A stretch of 64,000 nt of DNA from Pseudomonas sp. HS6 (GTDB taxonomy: Bacteria > Pseudomonadota > Gammaproteobacteria > Pseudomonadales > Pseudomonadaceae): positions 5,518,001 through 5,582,000 of the forward strand of contig NZ_CP067412.1 of assembly GCF_023375815.1 (NCBI RefSeq), read 5' to 3'. This document shows, piece by piece, positions 25,281 through 34,259 of the stretch. A model generated the notes under the pieces. The model saw only the letters and a list, made by a program, of their open reading frames with translations, made no database searches and had not been told where the DNA came from. Positions within the stretch are counted from its first letter, which is position 1. Every line of letters starts with the position of its first letter. The position numbers and the translations under genes are program-made.

Positions 25281-27173
25281 ATGACCAGAAACATGAAATT
25301 CAGCCACAAGATCTTGTTGGCTGCCGCCCTCGTGGTGGCCGTTGCGTTCGCCGGTTTCATTTTGTTCAACGACTATCGACAACGCGAAGCCCTGAGCAGC
25401 AGTACCGAAGCCTCGATGCAGGAACTGGGCAGCCTGACCACCAGCAACATCCAGACCTGGCTGGAAAGCCGCATCCAGTTGCTGCAATCGATGTCGCAAC
25501 AGGTTGTCGCCGACGGCAATGCCCCTGCCAGCCTGAAACGCATCATCGACCTGCCCGCCTACACCGGCAATTTCCAGCTCAGCTATTTCGGCGGCGCCGA
25601 CGGCGTGATGTTCTCGGTCCCGATCGGCAACCGCGCGCCGGATTACGACCCGCGCGCCCGTGGCTGGTACAAGGCCGCGAACAGCGCCCAGCAGACCATC
25701 GTCACCGAACCGTACATCGCCGCTTCATCGGGCAAACTGGTGATTACCGTTGCCACTCCGGTACAGCGCCAGGGCCAGATGATCGGTGTGGCCGGTGCCG
25801 ACATTGATCTGTCGAGTGTCAGCGCGATCATCAACTCGCTGAACTTCGGTGGCCATGGCCACGCGTTCATCGTCAGTGCCGACGGCAAGATCCTCATCCA
25901 TCCCGACAGTAAACTGGTGCTCAAGACCCTGGCCGAGGCCTATCCCAACGGTGCGCCCAAAGTCAGCCCGGGACTGAAGGAAGTCGAGTTCGCCGGCAAG
26001 ACCCAACTGATCTCCTTCACCCGCGTCAACGGCGTGCCGTCGGCCGACTGGTACGTGGGTCTGGTGCTGGACAAGGACACCGCGTTTTCGATGCTCAGCG
26101 AGTTCCGCACTTCGGCATTGATCGCCATGGTCATCGCCGTGGTGATCATCATCGCCCTGCTTGGCATGTTGATCCGCGTGCTGATGCAACCGCTGCTGAC
26201 CATGGGTCGCGCCATGCATGACATCGCCGAAGGCGAAGGCGACCTGACCAAACGCCTGACCATCCACGGCCACGACGAATTCGGCGCACTGGGCACCTCT
26301 TTCAACCGTTTCGTCGAGCGTATCCACACTTCGATCCGCGAAGTGTCCTCGGCCACTGGCCAGGTCAACGAAGTCGCCCTGCGCGTAGTCGCGGCGTCCA
26401 ACTCATCGATGTACAACTCCGACCAGCAGGCCACCCGCACCAACAGCGTTGCCGCTGCGATCAATCAGCTCGGCGCCGCCGCCCAGGAAATCGCCCAGAA
26501 CGCCGCCCTCGCCTCGCAACACTCAAGCGACGCACGCAGCTTGGCCGAAGACGGCCAGCAGGTAGTGGATAAAACCATCCACGCCATGCAGCAACTGTCG
26601 GCGAAGATCAGCGACTCCTGTGGCAACATCGAAACCCTGAACAGCAACACCGTGAACATCGGGCAGATTCTGGAAGTGATCACCAGCATCTCCCAACAAA
26701 CCAACCTGCTGGCGCTCAACGCAGCGATCGAAGCGGCCCGTGCCGGTGAGGCCGGTCGTGGTTTCGCCGTGGTGGCCGACGAAGTACGCAACCTGGCGCA
26801 CCGCACCCAGGATTCGGCGCAGCAAGTGCAGAAAATGATCGAAGAGCTGCAGGTCGGCGCACGTCAGGCGGTCGGCATCATGACCGAGAGCCAGCGCGAG
26901 AGCGAAAGCAGCGTCGGCATCGCCAACCAGGCCGGCGAACGCTTGGGCAGCGTGACCCAGCGCATCGGCGAGATCGACGGCATGAACCAGTCGGTAGCGA
27001 CGGCGACTGAAGAGCAGACGGCTGTGGTTGAGTCGATCAACGTTGATATTAATGAGATCAACACGCTGAACCAGGAAGGTGTGGAGAACTTGCAGGCGAC
27101 ATTGCGGGCTTGTGCGGATCTGGAGCAGCAGGCTGCGCGACTCAAGCAGTTGGTGGGTAGCTTCCGGATCTAA
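25281..27173 (+). CDS. Methyl-accepting chemotaxis protein, PctA-like amino-acid receptor
   Basis: The 630-residue chemoreceptor has TM1 at about 10-30, a periplasmic dCache_1 domain (about 35-275), TM2 (about 278-300), HAMP (about 300-355) and a signalling domain with the hairpin tip [20 protein letters not shown]. The dCache domain carries the amino-acid motif YDPRARGWY, then EPY and GADI, which binds the amino and carboxyl groups of free amino acids. The start [17 protein letters not shown] aligns with PctA of P. aeruginosa. The exact ligand range is unknown. Confidence 0.92.
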   Translation: MTRNMKFSHKILLAAALVVAVAFAGFILFNDYRQREALSSSTEASMQELGSLTTSNIQTWLESRIQLLQSMSQQVVADGNAPASLKRIIDLPAYTGNFQLSYFGGADGVMFSVPIGNRAPDYDPRARGWYKAANSAQQTIVTEPYIAASSGKLVITVATPVQRQGQMIGVAGADIDLSSVSAIINSLNFGGHGHAFIVSADGKILIHPDSKLVLKTLAEAYPNGAPKVSPGLKEVEFAGKTQLISFTRVNGVPSADWYVGLVLDKDTAFSMLSEFRTSALIAMVIAVVIIIALLGMLIRVLMQPLLTMGRAMHDIAEGEGDLTKRLTIHGHDEFGALGTSFNRFVERIHTSIREVSSATGQVNEVALRVVAASNSSMYNSDQQATRTNSVAAAINQLGAAAQEIAQNAALASQHSSDARSLAEDGQQVVDKTIHAMQQLSAKISDSCGNIETLNSNTVNIGQILEVITSISQQTNLLALNAAIEAARAGEAGRGFAVVADEVRNLAHRTQDSAQQVQKMIEELQVGARQAVGIMTESQRESESSVGIANQAGERLGSVTQRIGEIDGMNQSVATATEEQTAVVESINVDINEINTLNQEGVENLQATLRACADLEQQAARLKQLVGSFRI

Positions 27174-27201
27174 GATCAAGAGCTGAAGATCAAGAGCCAA
27201 C

Positions 27202-27361
27202 CCCCTCACCCCAGCCCTCTCCCCCAGGGGGGCGAGGGGGAAAGGGAGCCGATCTTCATGCTTTTCAAAACCTGAGTTCGGCTCGATATCTCAGGTCGAT
27301 GTATAGCGACAAAACACCTCGGTCAGTCCCCTCTCCCTCCGGGAGAGGGTTAGGGTGAGGG
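27202..27361. repeat. MITE-like element with CCCTCACCC termini, copy A
   Basis: The left end CCCCTCACCCCAGCCCTC and right end GAGGGTTAGGGTGAGGG are imperfect inverted repeats about 160 bases apart. The interior shares the GAGTTCGGCTCGATAT and CAGTCCCCTCTCCCT segments with copy C (48315-48492). It occupies the gap between the convergent chemoreceptor and DUF924 genes. Confidence 0.75.
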
Positions 27362-27389
27362 CCGGTTTTTGAGGTAGCCGAAAATCGCC

Positions 27390-27992
27390 CTAAAAACGCG
27401 AACCCGGCTCTTTCAAAAACGCCAACTCCTCAACCGTAGACTCCCTTCCCAACACCGCATTGCGATGCGGAAACCGTCCAAACCGCGCAATCACCCGCTG
27501 ATGCCGCTCGGCATAATCCAGATTGTCGGCAAACACCCCGCGCTCCGCCTCCGGCTGTTCAGCCACCAGTTCGATGAATCGCGAGACCGCTTCATTCTGC
27601 ACCGCGAGGTTTTCGCAGTGTTCGAAGACAAGGTAGATGAAGAGTCGTTGAATCGGTTTCAACTGCCGATCAAAGTCTGCGGCAATGCCTTGGGCAACCA
27701 GTTTCTGTGCCCGTAGGTCACCAGAGAAAGCTTTGGGCGTATCACGAAAGATCATTCGCGGGAGTTGATCGAGCAACAGCACCAGCGCCAGCCAACCTTC
27801 GGGACGTTGCGTCCACTCGGTCAATTCGCCAGCGAGGGCCTGATCGACAAAGACCCCGAAACGCTCACGCGCTTCGAGGTCCTGGCTGTTTTTCTTGCCA
27901 AACCACAACCCGCCCTGTTGCGCCGTCACTTCAGTGGCAGATTCGGAGTGACCGAACCACCAATCGAGCAACGGCTGCCAGGGCGCGGTCAT
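27390..27992 (-). CDS. DUF924 family protein
   Basis: The 200-residue all-helical protein of the DUF924 (TPR-like) family contains the conserved WFG near the N-terminus (LLDWWFGHSE), the LLLDQLPRMIFR block (about 72-83) and LPFEHSE-like LVFEHCENLAVQ (about 121-132). The family function is unknown. It begins three bases after the fbp stop, so it is almost certainly cotranscribed with fbp. Confidence 0.88.
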   Translation of the reverse strand: MTAPWQPLLDWWFGHSESATEVTAQQGGLWFGKKNSQDLEARERFGVFVDQALAGELTEWTQRPEGWLALVLLLDQLPRMIFRDTPKAFSGDLRAQKLVAQGIAADFDRQLKPIQRLFIYLVFEHCENLAVQNEAVSRFIELVAEQPEAERGVFADNLDYAERHQRVIARFGRFPHRNAVLGRESTVEELAFLKEPGSRF

Positions 27993-27995
27993 GGT

Positions 27996-29006
27996 TTATT
28001 CCTTGTGGTAAGCCGTGGCGCGAGCAACTTCTTCTTTCGAGCCGAGGAACACCGCTACGCGCTGGTGCAGGCCTTCAGGCTGGATGTCGAGGATGCGCTG
28101 GTGACCGTCGGTGGAAGCGCCGCCTGCCTGTTCCACCAGGAACGACATCGGGTTGGCTTCGTACATCAGGCGCAGTTTGCCTGGCTTGGACGGCTCGCGG
28201 CTGTCGCGCGGGTACATGAACAGACCGCCACGGGTCAGGATGCGGTGCACGTCGGCAACCATCGCCGCGACCCAACGCATGTTGTAGTTCTTTTTCAGCG
28301 GGCCTTCTTCACCGGCCAACAGTTCCGAAACGTAGCGCTGTACCGGGGCTTCCCAGTGACGCTGGTTGGACATGTTGATGGCGAATTCCGCGGTGGATTC
28401 CGGAATGGTGATGTCTTCGTGAGTCAGGACGAAGCTGCCCATTTCGCGGTCCAGGGTGAAGCCTTTGACGCCGTCGCCCAAGGTCAACACCAGCATTGTC
28501 TGTGGGCCGTAGATGGCATAACCGGCGGCAACTTGCTGGGTGCCTGGCTGCAGGAAAGCCTTCTCATTCAAAGGCTCGTTCTGGCTCAGGTATTCGTTCG
28601 GGCAACGCAGTACCGAGAAGATGGTGCCGACCGGCGCGTTGATGTCGATGTTCGACGAACCGTCCAGCGGGTCGAATACCAGCAGGTAGGCGCCTTTCGG
28701 GTATTTGCCCGGGATCTGGTAGGCATTGTCCATTTCTTCGGACGCCATGCCGGCCAAGTGACCGCCCCACTCGTTGGCTTCGAGCAGGATCTCGTTGGAG
28801 ATCACGTCGAGCTTCTTCTGCACTTCACCTTGCACGTTTTCAGTGCCCATGCTGCCCAGAACGCCGCCCAGGGCGCCTTTGGACACGGCGTGGCTGATCT
28901 CCTTGCAGGCACGCGCCACCACTTCGATCAGGAAGCGCAGATCGGCAGGAGTGTTGTTGCTGCGGGTCTGCTCAATCAAATAGCGACTCAGGGTAACGCG
29001 GGACAT
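27996..29006 (-). CDS. fbp: Fructose-1,6-bisphosphatase class I
   Basis: This full-length 336-residue class I FBPase contains the metal/phosphate motif [11 protein letters not shown] (about residues 110-120) and a C-terminal [19 protein letters not shown] block. It hydrolyses fructose-1,6-bisphosphate to fructose-6-phosphate in gluconeogenesis, in the cytosol. It is the first gene of a likely operon with the DUF924 gene. The 195-base upstream gap holds only the hairpin of the next operon. Confidence 0.96.
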   Translation of the reverse strand: MSRVTLSRYLIEQTRSNNTPADLRFLIEVVARACKEISHAVSKGALGGVLGSMGTENVQGEVQKKLDVISNEILLEANEWGGHLAGMASEEMDNAYQIPGKYPKGAYLLVFDPLDGSSNIDINAPVGTIFSVLRCPNEYLSQNEPLNEKAFLQPGTQQVAAGYAIYGPQTMLVLTLGDGVKGFTLDREMGSFVLTHEDITIPESTAEFAINMSNQRHWEAPVQRYVSELLAGEEGPLKKNYNMRWVAAMVADVHRILTRGGLFMYPRDSREPSKPGKLRLMYEANPMSFLVEQAGGASTDGHQRILDIQPEGLHQRVAVFLGSKEEVARATAYHKE

Positions 29007-29172
29007 GGACGGCTCCGGTGGAATGGGGGGCTAAAAACCCGCGCAGTTTACAGGGAGTCTGAAACCGTAGCGAGCAATGACGCCCGGTAACGTGCGTCGG
29101 GTGCAATTCCTGCTATCAGACGTGATCGGACCGAGAGAGTTCATGCACCGGTTTCAGCGTAGTTGGAAACCC

Positions 29173-29197
29173 GACGGGTGTAGAGGCCACACCCGTC
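29173..29197 (-). terminator. Hairpin after the DUF3999 gene
   Basis: GACGGGTGT-AGAGGCC-ACACCCGTC is a perfect 9-bp stem just past the DUF3999 stop. There is no clear T-run on the minus strand, so the call is tentative. Confidence 0.45.
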
Positions 29198-29201
29198 ATA
29201 T

Positions 29202-30566
29202 TCAGGACTTGGCCGGCGGCTTGCGCAGCAGACTGAAGGCCATCGCCGCCAGAAACAGCACACTGAGCAGCAACACCGCCCACAGGCCGAACTTCTTCCA
29301 GTTGGTGTCGGTTGTGGCCACCGAGGTGGTTGTCGACGTCTGGGTCGCCACCGCTTCACCTTGCACCGTCGCCTTGCCAAGCGTGGCGAGTTTCTCCGGT
29401 TTGAAGTCAGGGATCAGCGTGGCCAGCGGCAGGTTTGCCGTTCTCACCGTCGGATTGCCCAGCGCCAGGCTGTACGGCCCGTCGCCGCGGGCGAGGAAGA
29501 TCACCTGGGTGGCGCGCACCGCGTACTTGACGCTCGGCGCCTGCTCGCCGAGACCGCCGCCGCGTTCGTCGACCGTCAGTTTCAACTGCTGCACGGTTTG
29601 CCCGTAAAGCTGCAACTCGTTCTGCACCACGTCCTGGCCATTCTGGGTCAGGCGATAGAGCAAGCCGCTGCTCAACGGTTGCCACGGCAGACTGGTTTCG
29701 CGGCGTCCCGCCAGCATCACCGGTGCCAGGCTGTTGGGTTGTTTCAACTCGACCTGGACCCGCTCGACATTCAGCCCCATCGGTAGCTGCCAGGTGTACT
29801 CCCCGGCCTTGGTGCTGCTGCCGGCCAGCGCTGGCGACCAGACCAGCGGCAGCGGCAGGTTTTGCGGGTCACTGCTTTTCAGTTGCGCCGAAGTCAGGGT
29901 TGGTGCTGCATTGGGCGAATCCCACAACAACCGCAGATAGCGCGCCGATTGCCCCGGCAGCGCGACTTCATGCTGCTCGATGCGCTCATCGGAAAAGGTC
30001 AGGCGCGCGACCTGGCCTTCGCCCCAGGCTTGCCAGTGCTGCAAGTCGTCGCTGGCCTCGATGCTGAAACGCTGGAAGCCGTCGCGCTCGCTGGTCCAGT
30101 CGAGGATCAGTTGCTGTAACGGCGCCTTGATTGCGCTGGCATCCAGCAGCCAGCCGCGCAGCACTTCCTCGCCCGCTTCCAGTTGGCTGGACGGCTGCAC
30201 TTCCACCAGCGTGCCGGTGGTGGTCGACTGCACGCGAACACTCGGCGCGCGTTCGGTGGCATCCGCCGAGTTATAGAGCGGGAACCACTTCACTGTATTC
30301 ATGTGGCCGTCGTCGCGGGTCTGCGCCGATTCCCCGGCCAGCGCGTAGGCCTGCGGTTCACCGGCAGCGTTGAATACCCGCAGGTCGCTGAGGTCAGTCT
30401 GACGCGCCTGCAACTGCACGCTCAGCGGCAGTTCGAGGCGATACCACGGGCCTGCGCCACTGACCGACAACGGCACCTGCGCGGCGAAGTCCGCCGGTTT
30501 TTCCTGGGCGCCGGCCGTCATGGCCACGCCCAGCAACAGCCACCCCAGATTAAGCTTGCGACTCAA
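29202..30566 (-). CDS. DUF3999 domain membrane-anchored protein
   Basis: The protein is about 454 residues with a signal peptide (LNLGWLLLGVAMTAGAQ), a large beta-rich periplasmic domain (galactose-binding-like repeats, e.g. SARYLRLLWDSPNAAPTLTS) and one C-terminal membrane helix (FGLWAVLLLSVLFLAAMAF). The start appears to be TTG inside the stop of the upstream gene (TTGA), giving LSRKLNLGWLLLG; no ATG fits the signal peptide. A much longer open frame continues upstream only as a mirror of the DUF2339 gene. It is coupled with that gene; the function is unknown. Confidence 0.82.
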   Translation of the reverse strand: MSRKLNLGWLLLGVAMTAGAQEKPADFAAQVPLSVSGAGPWYRLELPLSVQLQARQTDLSDLRVFNAAGEPQAYALAGESAQTRDDGHMNTVKWFPLYNSADATERAPSVRVQSTTTGTLVEVQPSSQLEAGEEVLRGWLLDASAIKAPLQQLILDWTSERDGFQRFSIEASDDLQHWQAWGEGQVARLTFSDERIEQHEVALPGQSARYLRLLWDSPNAAPTLTSAQLKSSDPQNLPLPLVWSPALAGSSTKAGEYTWQLPMGLNVERVQVELKQPNSLAPVMLAGRRETSLPWQPLSSGLLYRLTQNGQDVVQNELQLYGQTVQQLKLTVDERGGGLGEQAPSVKYAVRATQVIFLARGDGPYSLALGNPTVRTANLPLATLIPDFKPEKLATLGKATVQGEAVATQTSTTTSVATTDTNWKKFGLWAVLLLSVLFLAAMAFSLLRKPPAKS

Positions 30567-33500
30567 GACGACACTCCTTCGGTTTCCGGGGCCGGTTTGT
30601 CCGCCTCCGGTGCAGCTTCGACGCGTTTGGGCGGCAGCGGCGCAAAGTAGCCCACCACCAGCAGCAACACGCCGACGCCGATAAACGAGACGATCCGCGC
30701 CAGCCCGCCACGGTTGCTCAATTCGACAAAAATCAGTTTGGCCACCACCAGCGCAATCAACGCCGCACCAATCAACCAAACTTCGCGGCGATGGCGCAGG
30801 TGCCCGCCGATCATTAATCCGAGCGCCATCAGCGTCCAGACAATGGACAACCCGGCCTGTACCAGCATCGATTCGAGCAACAGGTCGAGCTCGAACGGAA
30901 TCCCCGCCCAATGGTGCGCGGCGCGGGTCACCAACGCAGTGCAGAAGGCGAACAGCGAAACACCGGCGATCAGTTGCGAAGCGTGAGCGGCGTAATCCTT
31001 GCGGATCGACAGCTCGGCTACCGCACTGCGCGACCAGACATAGACACTGAACAACGCGATCAACAGGCCCAGCTCCAGCGGGTTGATCAGCGGCACATAA
31101 GGCAGCGGTTCGGCGTTGCCGTCGCTCACCCCGTTCGCCAGCCAGAACCAGACGAGCATCAACACCGCCAGCGGCGCTGCCGCGTACAAGCGGTACTCGC
31201 GAGGGAACGCCGCCACCGGCCACGGCCAGTTGCGCGGCGCGGCCATCAGCAACAGATACACGCTCGGCAGAATCGCCCAGCCCAGCCAGCGCCAGGCGTT
31301 GTACTGCTCGGACAACAGCAGCAGGCCGTAGCGCAGCTCCAGCGCCAGCACGCCGATCAGCAGCCAGCAGCCGAGCACATGCGCCGTGCTCAAGGCCCGC
31401 GCCGGCAACATCGGCGCCAGACGCCGCAGGCTGAAGAAATGCACCGCAAACACCGCCGCCCATGCCAGCCAGCCGAAATTGGCCGCCGGGTGATAACGCG
31501 AGTGCCACGCGGCCAGCAACACTAGCCCGGCCGCCGGAATCAGCAAGGTGCAGAGCAATCCGAGCGACGGCCATTTCAGGCGCAATGCCAACAGCGTCCA
31601 CAACGCGACGCTCAGCGCGGCGACCAGCAGCAACAGCGTTGCCTGCAGATTCAGTGGCGCAAAACGCAACACTTCGCTGACCCACGCCAGCGCCCACCAA
31701 CCGGCGCCCCACACCAGCAACACTTCGGACAGTCGCTGCAAACTCAGCACATCGAACGCCGAAGCGTGATTGCCCAATTGCAGACGCCACGCCCCGATCA
31801 TCGCCGCCAGCCCCAGCACCAGCGGCGTCCAGAAGCCGCCATGGGCCAGCGGTCGCAGACCTTCGCTGGACAGCGGCCCGAGCAGCTCGGGACCGGCAAG
31901 CAAAAACGCCGCGCCGCCGATCAACTGCAACAACAATCCGAAGACAAAACTCACGCGCTGCTTGAGGTACAGACCGAGCCAGATGATCAACAATCCACTG
32001 GCCGCCCACACGGCGCTCGCGGTTTGCCACGGCAGGACGAACAACACCGCCAGATTGATCAGCACCAACCCCGCCAGCAGCACCACCGACAAACCGCGCA
32101 GCAGCCGCACATCGTTGCGCACCATCTCGTCGCGCGCCGCCAGCAACATGCCTGCGATCAGCGCCAGACCGATCAGCGAAGCGCTGAGCAAACCGCTCCA
32201 ACCGGCACTGAACACGGCCGCCGAATCCTCGCCCGCCCCTTGCAGGCGCAACAGGAACAACGCCCCGCCGAGCAGTTGCACGGCAAATGCGGTGAACAGG
32301 AACGTGCGCGATTGCAGGCGCAGGCCGACGAACAAGGTCACCAGACCGGCCAGCGCCCAACTGATCGCCGTACCGTGGGTGAAGAAAAACAGCGGCGCCA
32401 GCAGATAAAGGAAGGTCAGACCGAGGCTCGCCAACACCGGCAAACCTTGTCGCTCCCACGCCGAGGTGTGTTCCGCCGGGGCTTGGCGCAGTTGATAGAA
32501 ACTGAACAGCAATGCGATGCCGAGCATCAGCGCGCCCAGCGGTGCACCGTCGAGCAGGCTGCTTTCGCCGACACGCAACTGGCTGAGAAACGCCAGCGCC
32601 GAGCCCAGTTGCAGCAGCAACGCGAAGGCCCGAGCGAACGGCCGGTGCTGACGCAAGCCAAGCCAGAAAATCCCCGCTCCCTCCACTGCCCAGACCGCCG
32701 ATGTCCAGCGCGCATCCAGCCCCAGCGGAATCGCCAGGCTGGCGAAAATCACGCCGAGCGCCAGGCAAGTCTCACCCAGCAACAGCGCCCGGCCGCCCAT
32801 CAGCACACGGGCGAGGGTCATGTAAATCATGCCCAGCGCCAATGCGCTGAACGCGGCGGCGAACTCCAGATGCTGCACCAACGCGAATTGCAGGCCGAAA
32901 CCCACCAACGGCGGGCCGAACAGCATCGTGCCGTCGACATAGTCACCCTTGCGCGCCGACCAATTCAGCAGCGCCTCGCGATCGCCATCCGCCGGGGCGT
33001 CCGGCCTGTCCAGGAGCTTGCGTCGAGCGAACAGCAAGCCGATGGCCAGGTACATCAGGAAGAACAGAATCAGGAAGGGCTCGGTGCTCCACAGCAGTTC
33101 CGGCGCATACGAACGCAGGCCCCATGCGAAACCGATGCCGAAGGTGCCGGCGAAGCCGATCAGGTTGAGCAGGCGCCAGGCCTTGAACCAGGCGATGGCC
33201 AGGATGCCAGCGTTGAGCAGCGCGAAATAACTGAACAGCGCGACATGATTGCCGGCTCCGGTGGAAGTCAGAATCGGCGCAGCGAAACCGCCCAACGCGG
33301 CGACGCAGGCCAGGGCGAGGGAATCCTGAGTGATGGCCAGAATGGCCGAGAACACCGTCACCGCTACCAGCAACCCCAGTGCAGCGGACGGATCGAGCAA
33401 CGGATGCAGGCGCATCGCCGCAAATACCGTCAGGTACAACACCGCGATCCCGGTGCCTTGCAGCATCAAGGCGTAGCTCGTGTTGCGATGGCGCAGCCAC

Positions 33501-34156
33501 CAACCCAGCGCCAGCAACCCCAGCGCCGCCGCCGCGACCCCGGCATAACGCATTTCGATCGGCACCACCATGCCTTCGGTGGCGTAGCGCAGCAGGAAGG
33601 CCAGACCGAAGAACAGCAACACCACGCCGACCCGCAGCACAGTGTTGCCACCGAACAGCCAGTTGCGCGCAGCACTGATGCCGCGCTCGATGAGGTTCGG
33701 GCCACGGGGCTCGGCTGGCTGCCGGGTTTCCGGGGGTTCGGAGGTAACGGCGTCCAGACGCCAGACATCGGCCGGCAGCGGCTGACTGGTTTCGCTGGCG
33801 ACGGCTGAGAGAGGTTCGAGTTCGGGCGGCAGCTCCCAGACCAGTTCGGGGGCCGACGCTGCTTCGACGCTATCGACAGGCTCGACCAAAGGCTCGGGGA
33901 CCGGTTCTACGCCTGGCGCTGGCACCGCATGCGAGGGCGATCCCTCCAGCAGATACAGACGCTGCGCGACACCCTGCAAAGCCACTTTCGCCTGTTCAAG
34001 TTGCTGCTGTTGCTCCGCCACTTGCGAGCCAAGTCGCGCAATGCGGATCGTCTGCCCGATCGCCAGACCCAGCAACGCGCCCAATAGCGCAGAACTGAAC
34101 GATTCGTCGAGCAGCCAACCGAGCAGCAGCCCGATCAACATGAACATCCATTGCAT
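30563..34156 (-). CDS. DUF2339 large polytopic membrane protein
   Basis: The 1197-residue protein has one N-terminal helix followed by a coiled-coil/charged stretch (VAEQQQQLEQAKVALQGVAQ, about 40-60), a Glu/Pro-rich linker (65-150), and more than 25 predicted membrane segments to the end. The start MQWMFMLIGLLLGWLLDESF is chosen over upstream codons because the hydrophobic helix begins there. The DUF2339/DUF3999 pair is conserved and coupled in pseudomonads. An envelope role is likely; nothing more specific is visible. Confidence 0.85.
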   Translation of the reverse strand: MQWMFMLIGLLLGWLLDESFSSALLGALLGLAIGQTIRIARLGSQVAEQQQQLEQAKVALQGVAQRLYLLEGSPSHAVPAPGVEPVPEPLVEPVDSVEAASAPELVWELPPELEPLSAVASETSQPLPADVWRLDAVTSEPPETRQPAEPRGPNLIERGISAARNWLFGGNTVLRVGVVLLFFGLAFLLRYATEGMVVPIEMRYAGVAAAALGLLALGWWLRHRNTSYALMLQGTGIAVLYLTVFAAMRLHPLLDPSAALGLLVAVTVFSAILAITQDSLALACVAALGGFAAPILTSTGAGNHVALFSYFALLNAGILAIAWFKAWRLLNLIGFAGTFGIGFAWGLRSYAPELLWSTEPFLILFFLMYLAIGLLFARRKLLDRPDAPADGDREALLNWSARKGDYVDGTMLFGPPLVGFGLQFALVQHLEFAAAFSALALGMIYMTLARVLMGGRALLLGETCLALGVIFASLAIPLGLDARWTSAVWAVEGAGIFWLGLRQHRPFARAFALLLQLGSALAFLSQLRVGESSLLDGAPLGALMLGIALLFSFYQLRQAPAEHTSAWERQGLPVLASLGLTFLYLLAPLFFFTHGTAISWALAGLVTLFVGLRLQSRTFLFTAFAVQLLGGALFLLRLQGAGEDSAAVFSAGWSGLLSASLIGLALIAGMLLAARDEMVRNDVRLLRGLSVVLLAGLVLINLAVLFVLPWQTASAVWAASGLLIIWLGLYLKQRVSFVFGLLLQLIGGAAFLLAGPELLGPLSSEGLRPLAHGGFWTPLVLGLAAMIGAWRLQLGNHASAFDVLSLQRLSEVLLVWGAGWWALAWVSEVLRFAPLNLQATLLLLVAALSVALWTLLALRLKWPSLGLLCTLLIPAAGLVLLAAWHSRYHPAANFGWLAWAAVFAVHFFSLRRLAPMLPARALSTAHVLGCWLLIGVLALELRYGLLLLSEQYNAWRWLGWAILPSVYLLLMAAPRNWPWPVAAFPREYRLYAAAPLAVLMLVWFWLANGVSDGNAEPLPYVPLINPLELGLLIALFSVYVWSRSAVAELSIRKDYAAHASQLIAGVSLFAFCTALVTRAAHHWAGIPFELDLLLESMLVQAGLSIVWTLMALGLMIGGHLRHRREVWLIGAALIALVVAKLIFVELSNRGGLARIVSFIGVGVLLLVVGYFAPLPPKRVEAAPEADKPAPETEGVSS

Positions 34157-34259
34157 GGTCGATATCCCTGAGCAGCCCCGAAGCGGGGCCGAACCAGGGC
34201 TCAGTATATCGGCCCGGCCTAACAAGCGTGGGGGCCGGGCGCACATTTGTCGCTAAAAG

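Noticed and set aside
30567..32768. Long minus-strand frame extending the DUF3999 gene upstream by over 700 codons
   Set aside because: It mirrors the DUF2339 gene in another frame and is Arg/Gly/Ala-rich low-complexity sequence, while DUF2339 codes for coherent membrane helices.
31766..33808. 680-codon plus-strand frame opposite DUF2339
   Set aside because: Gln/Arg-rich shadow of a leucine-rich membrane protein in high-GC DNA; no signal, motif or ribosome binding site.
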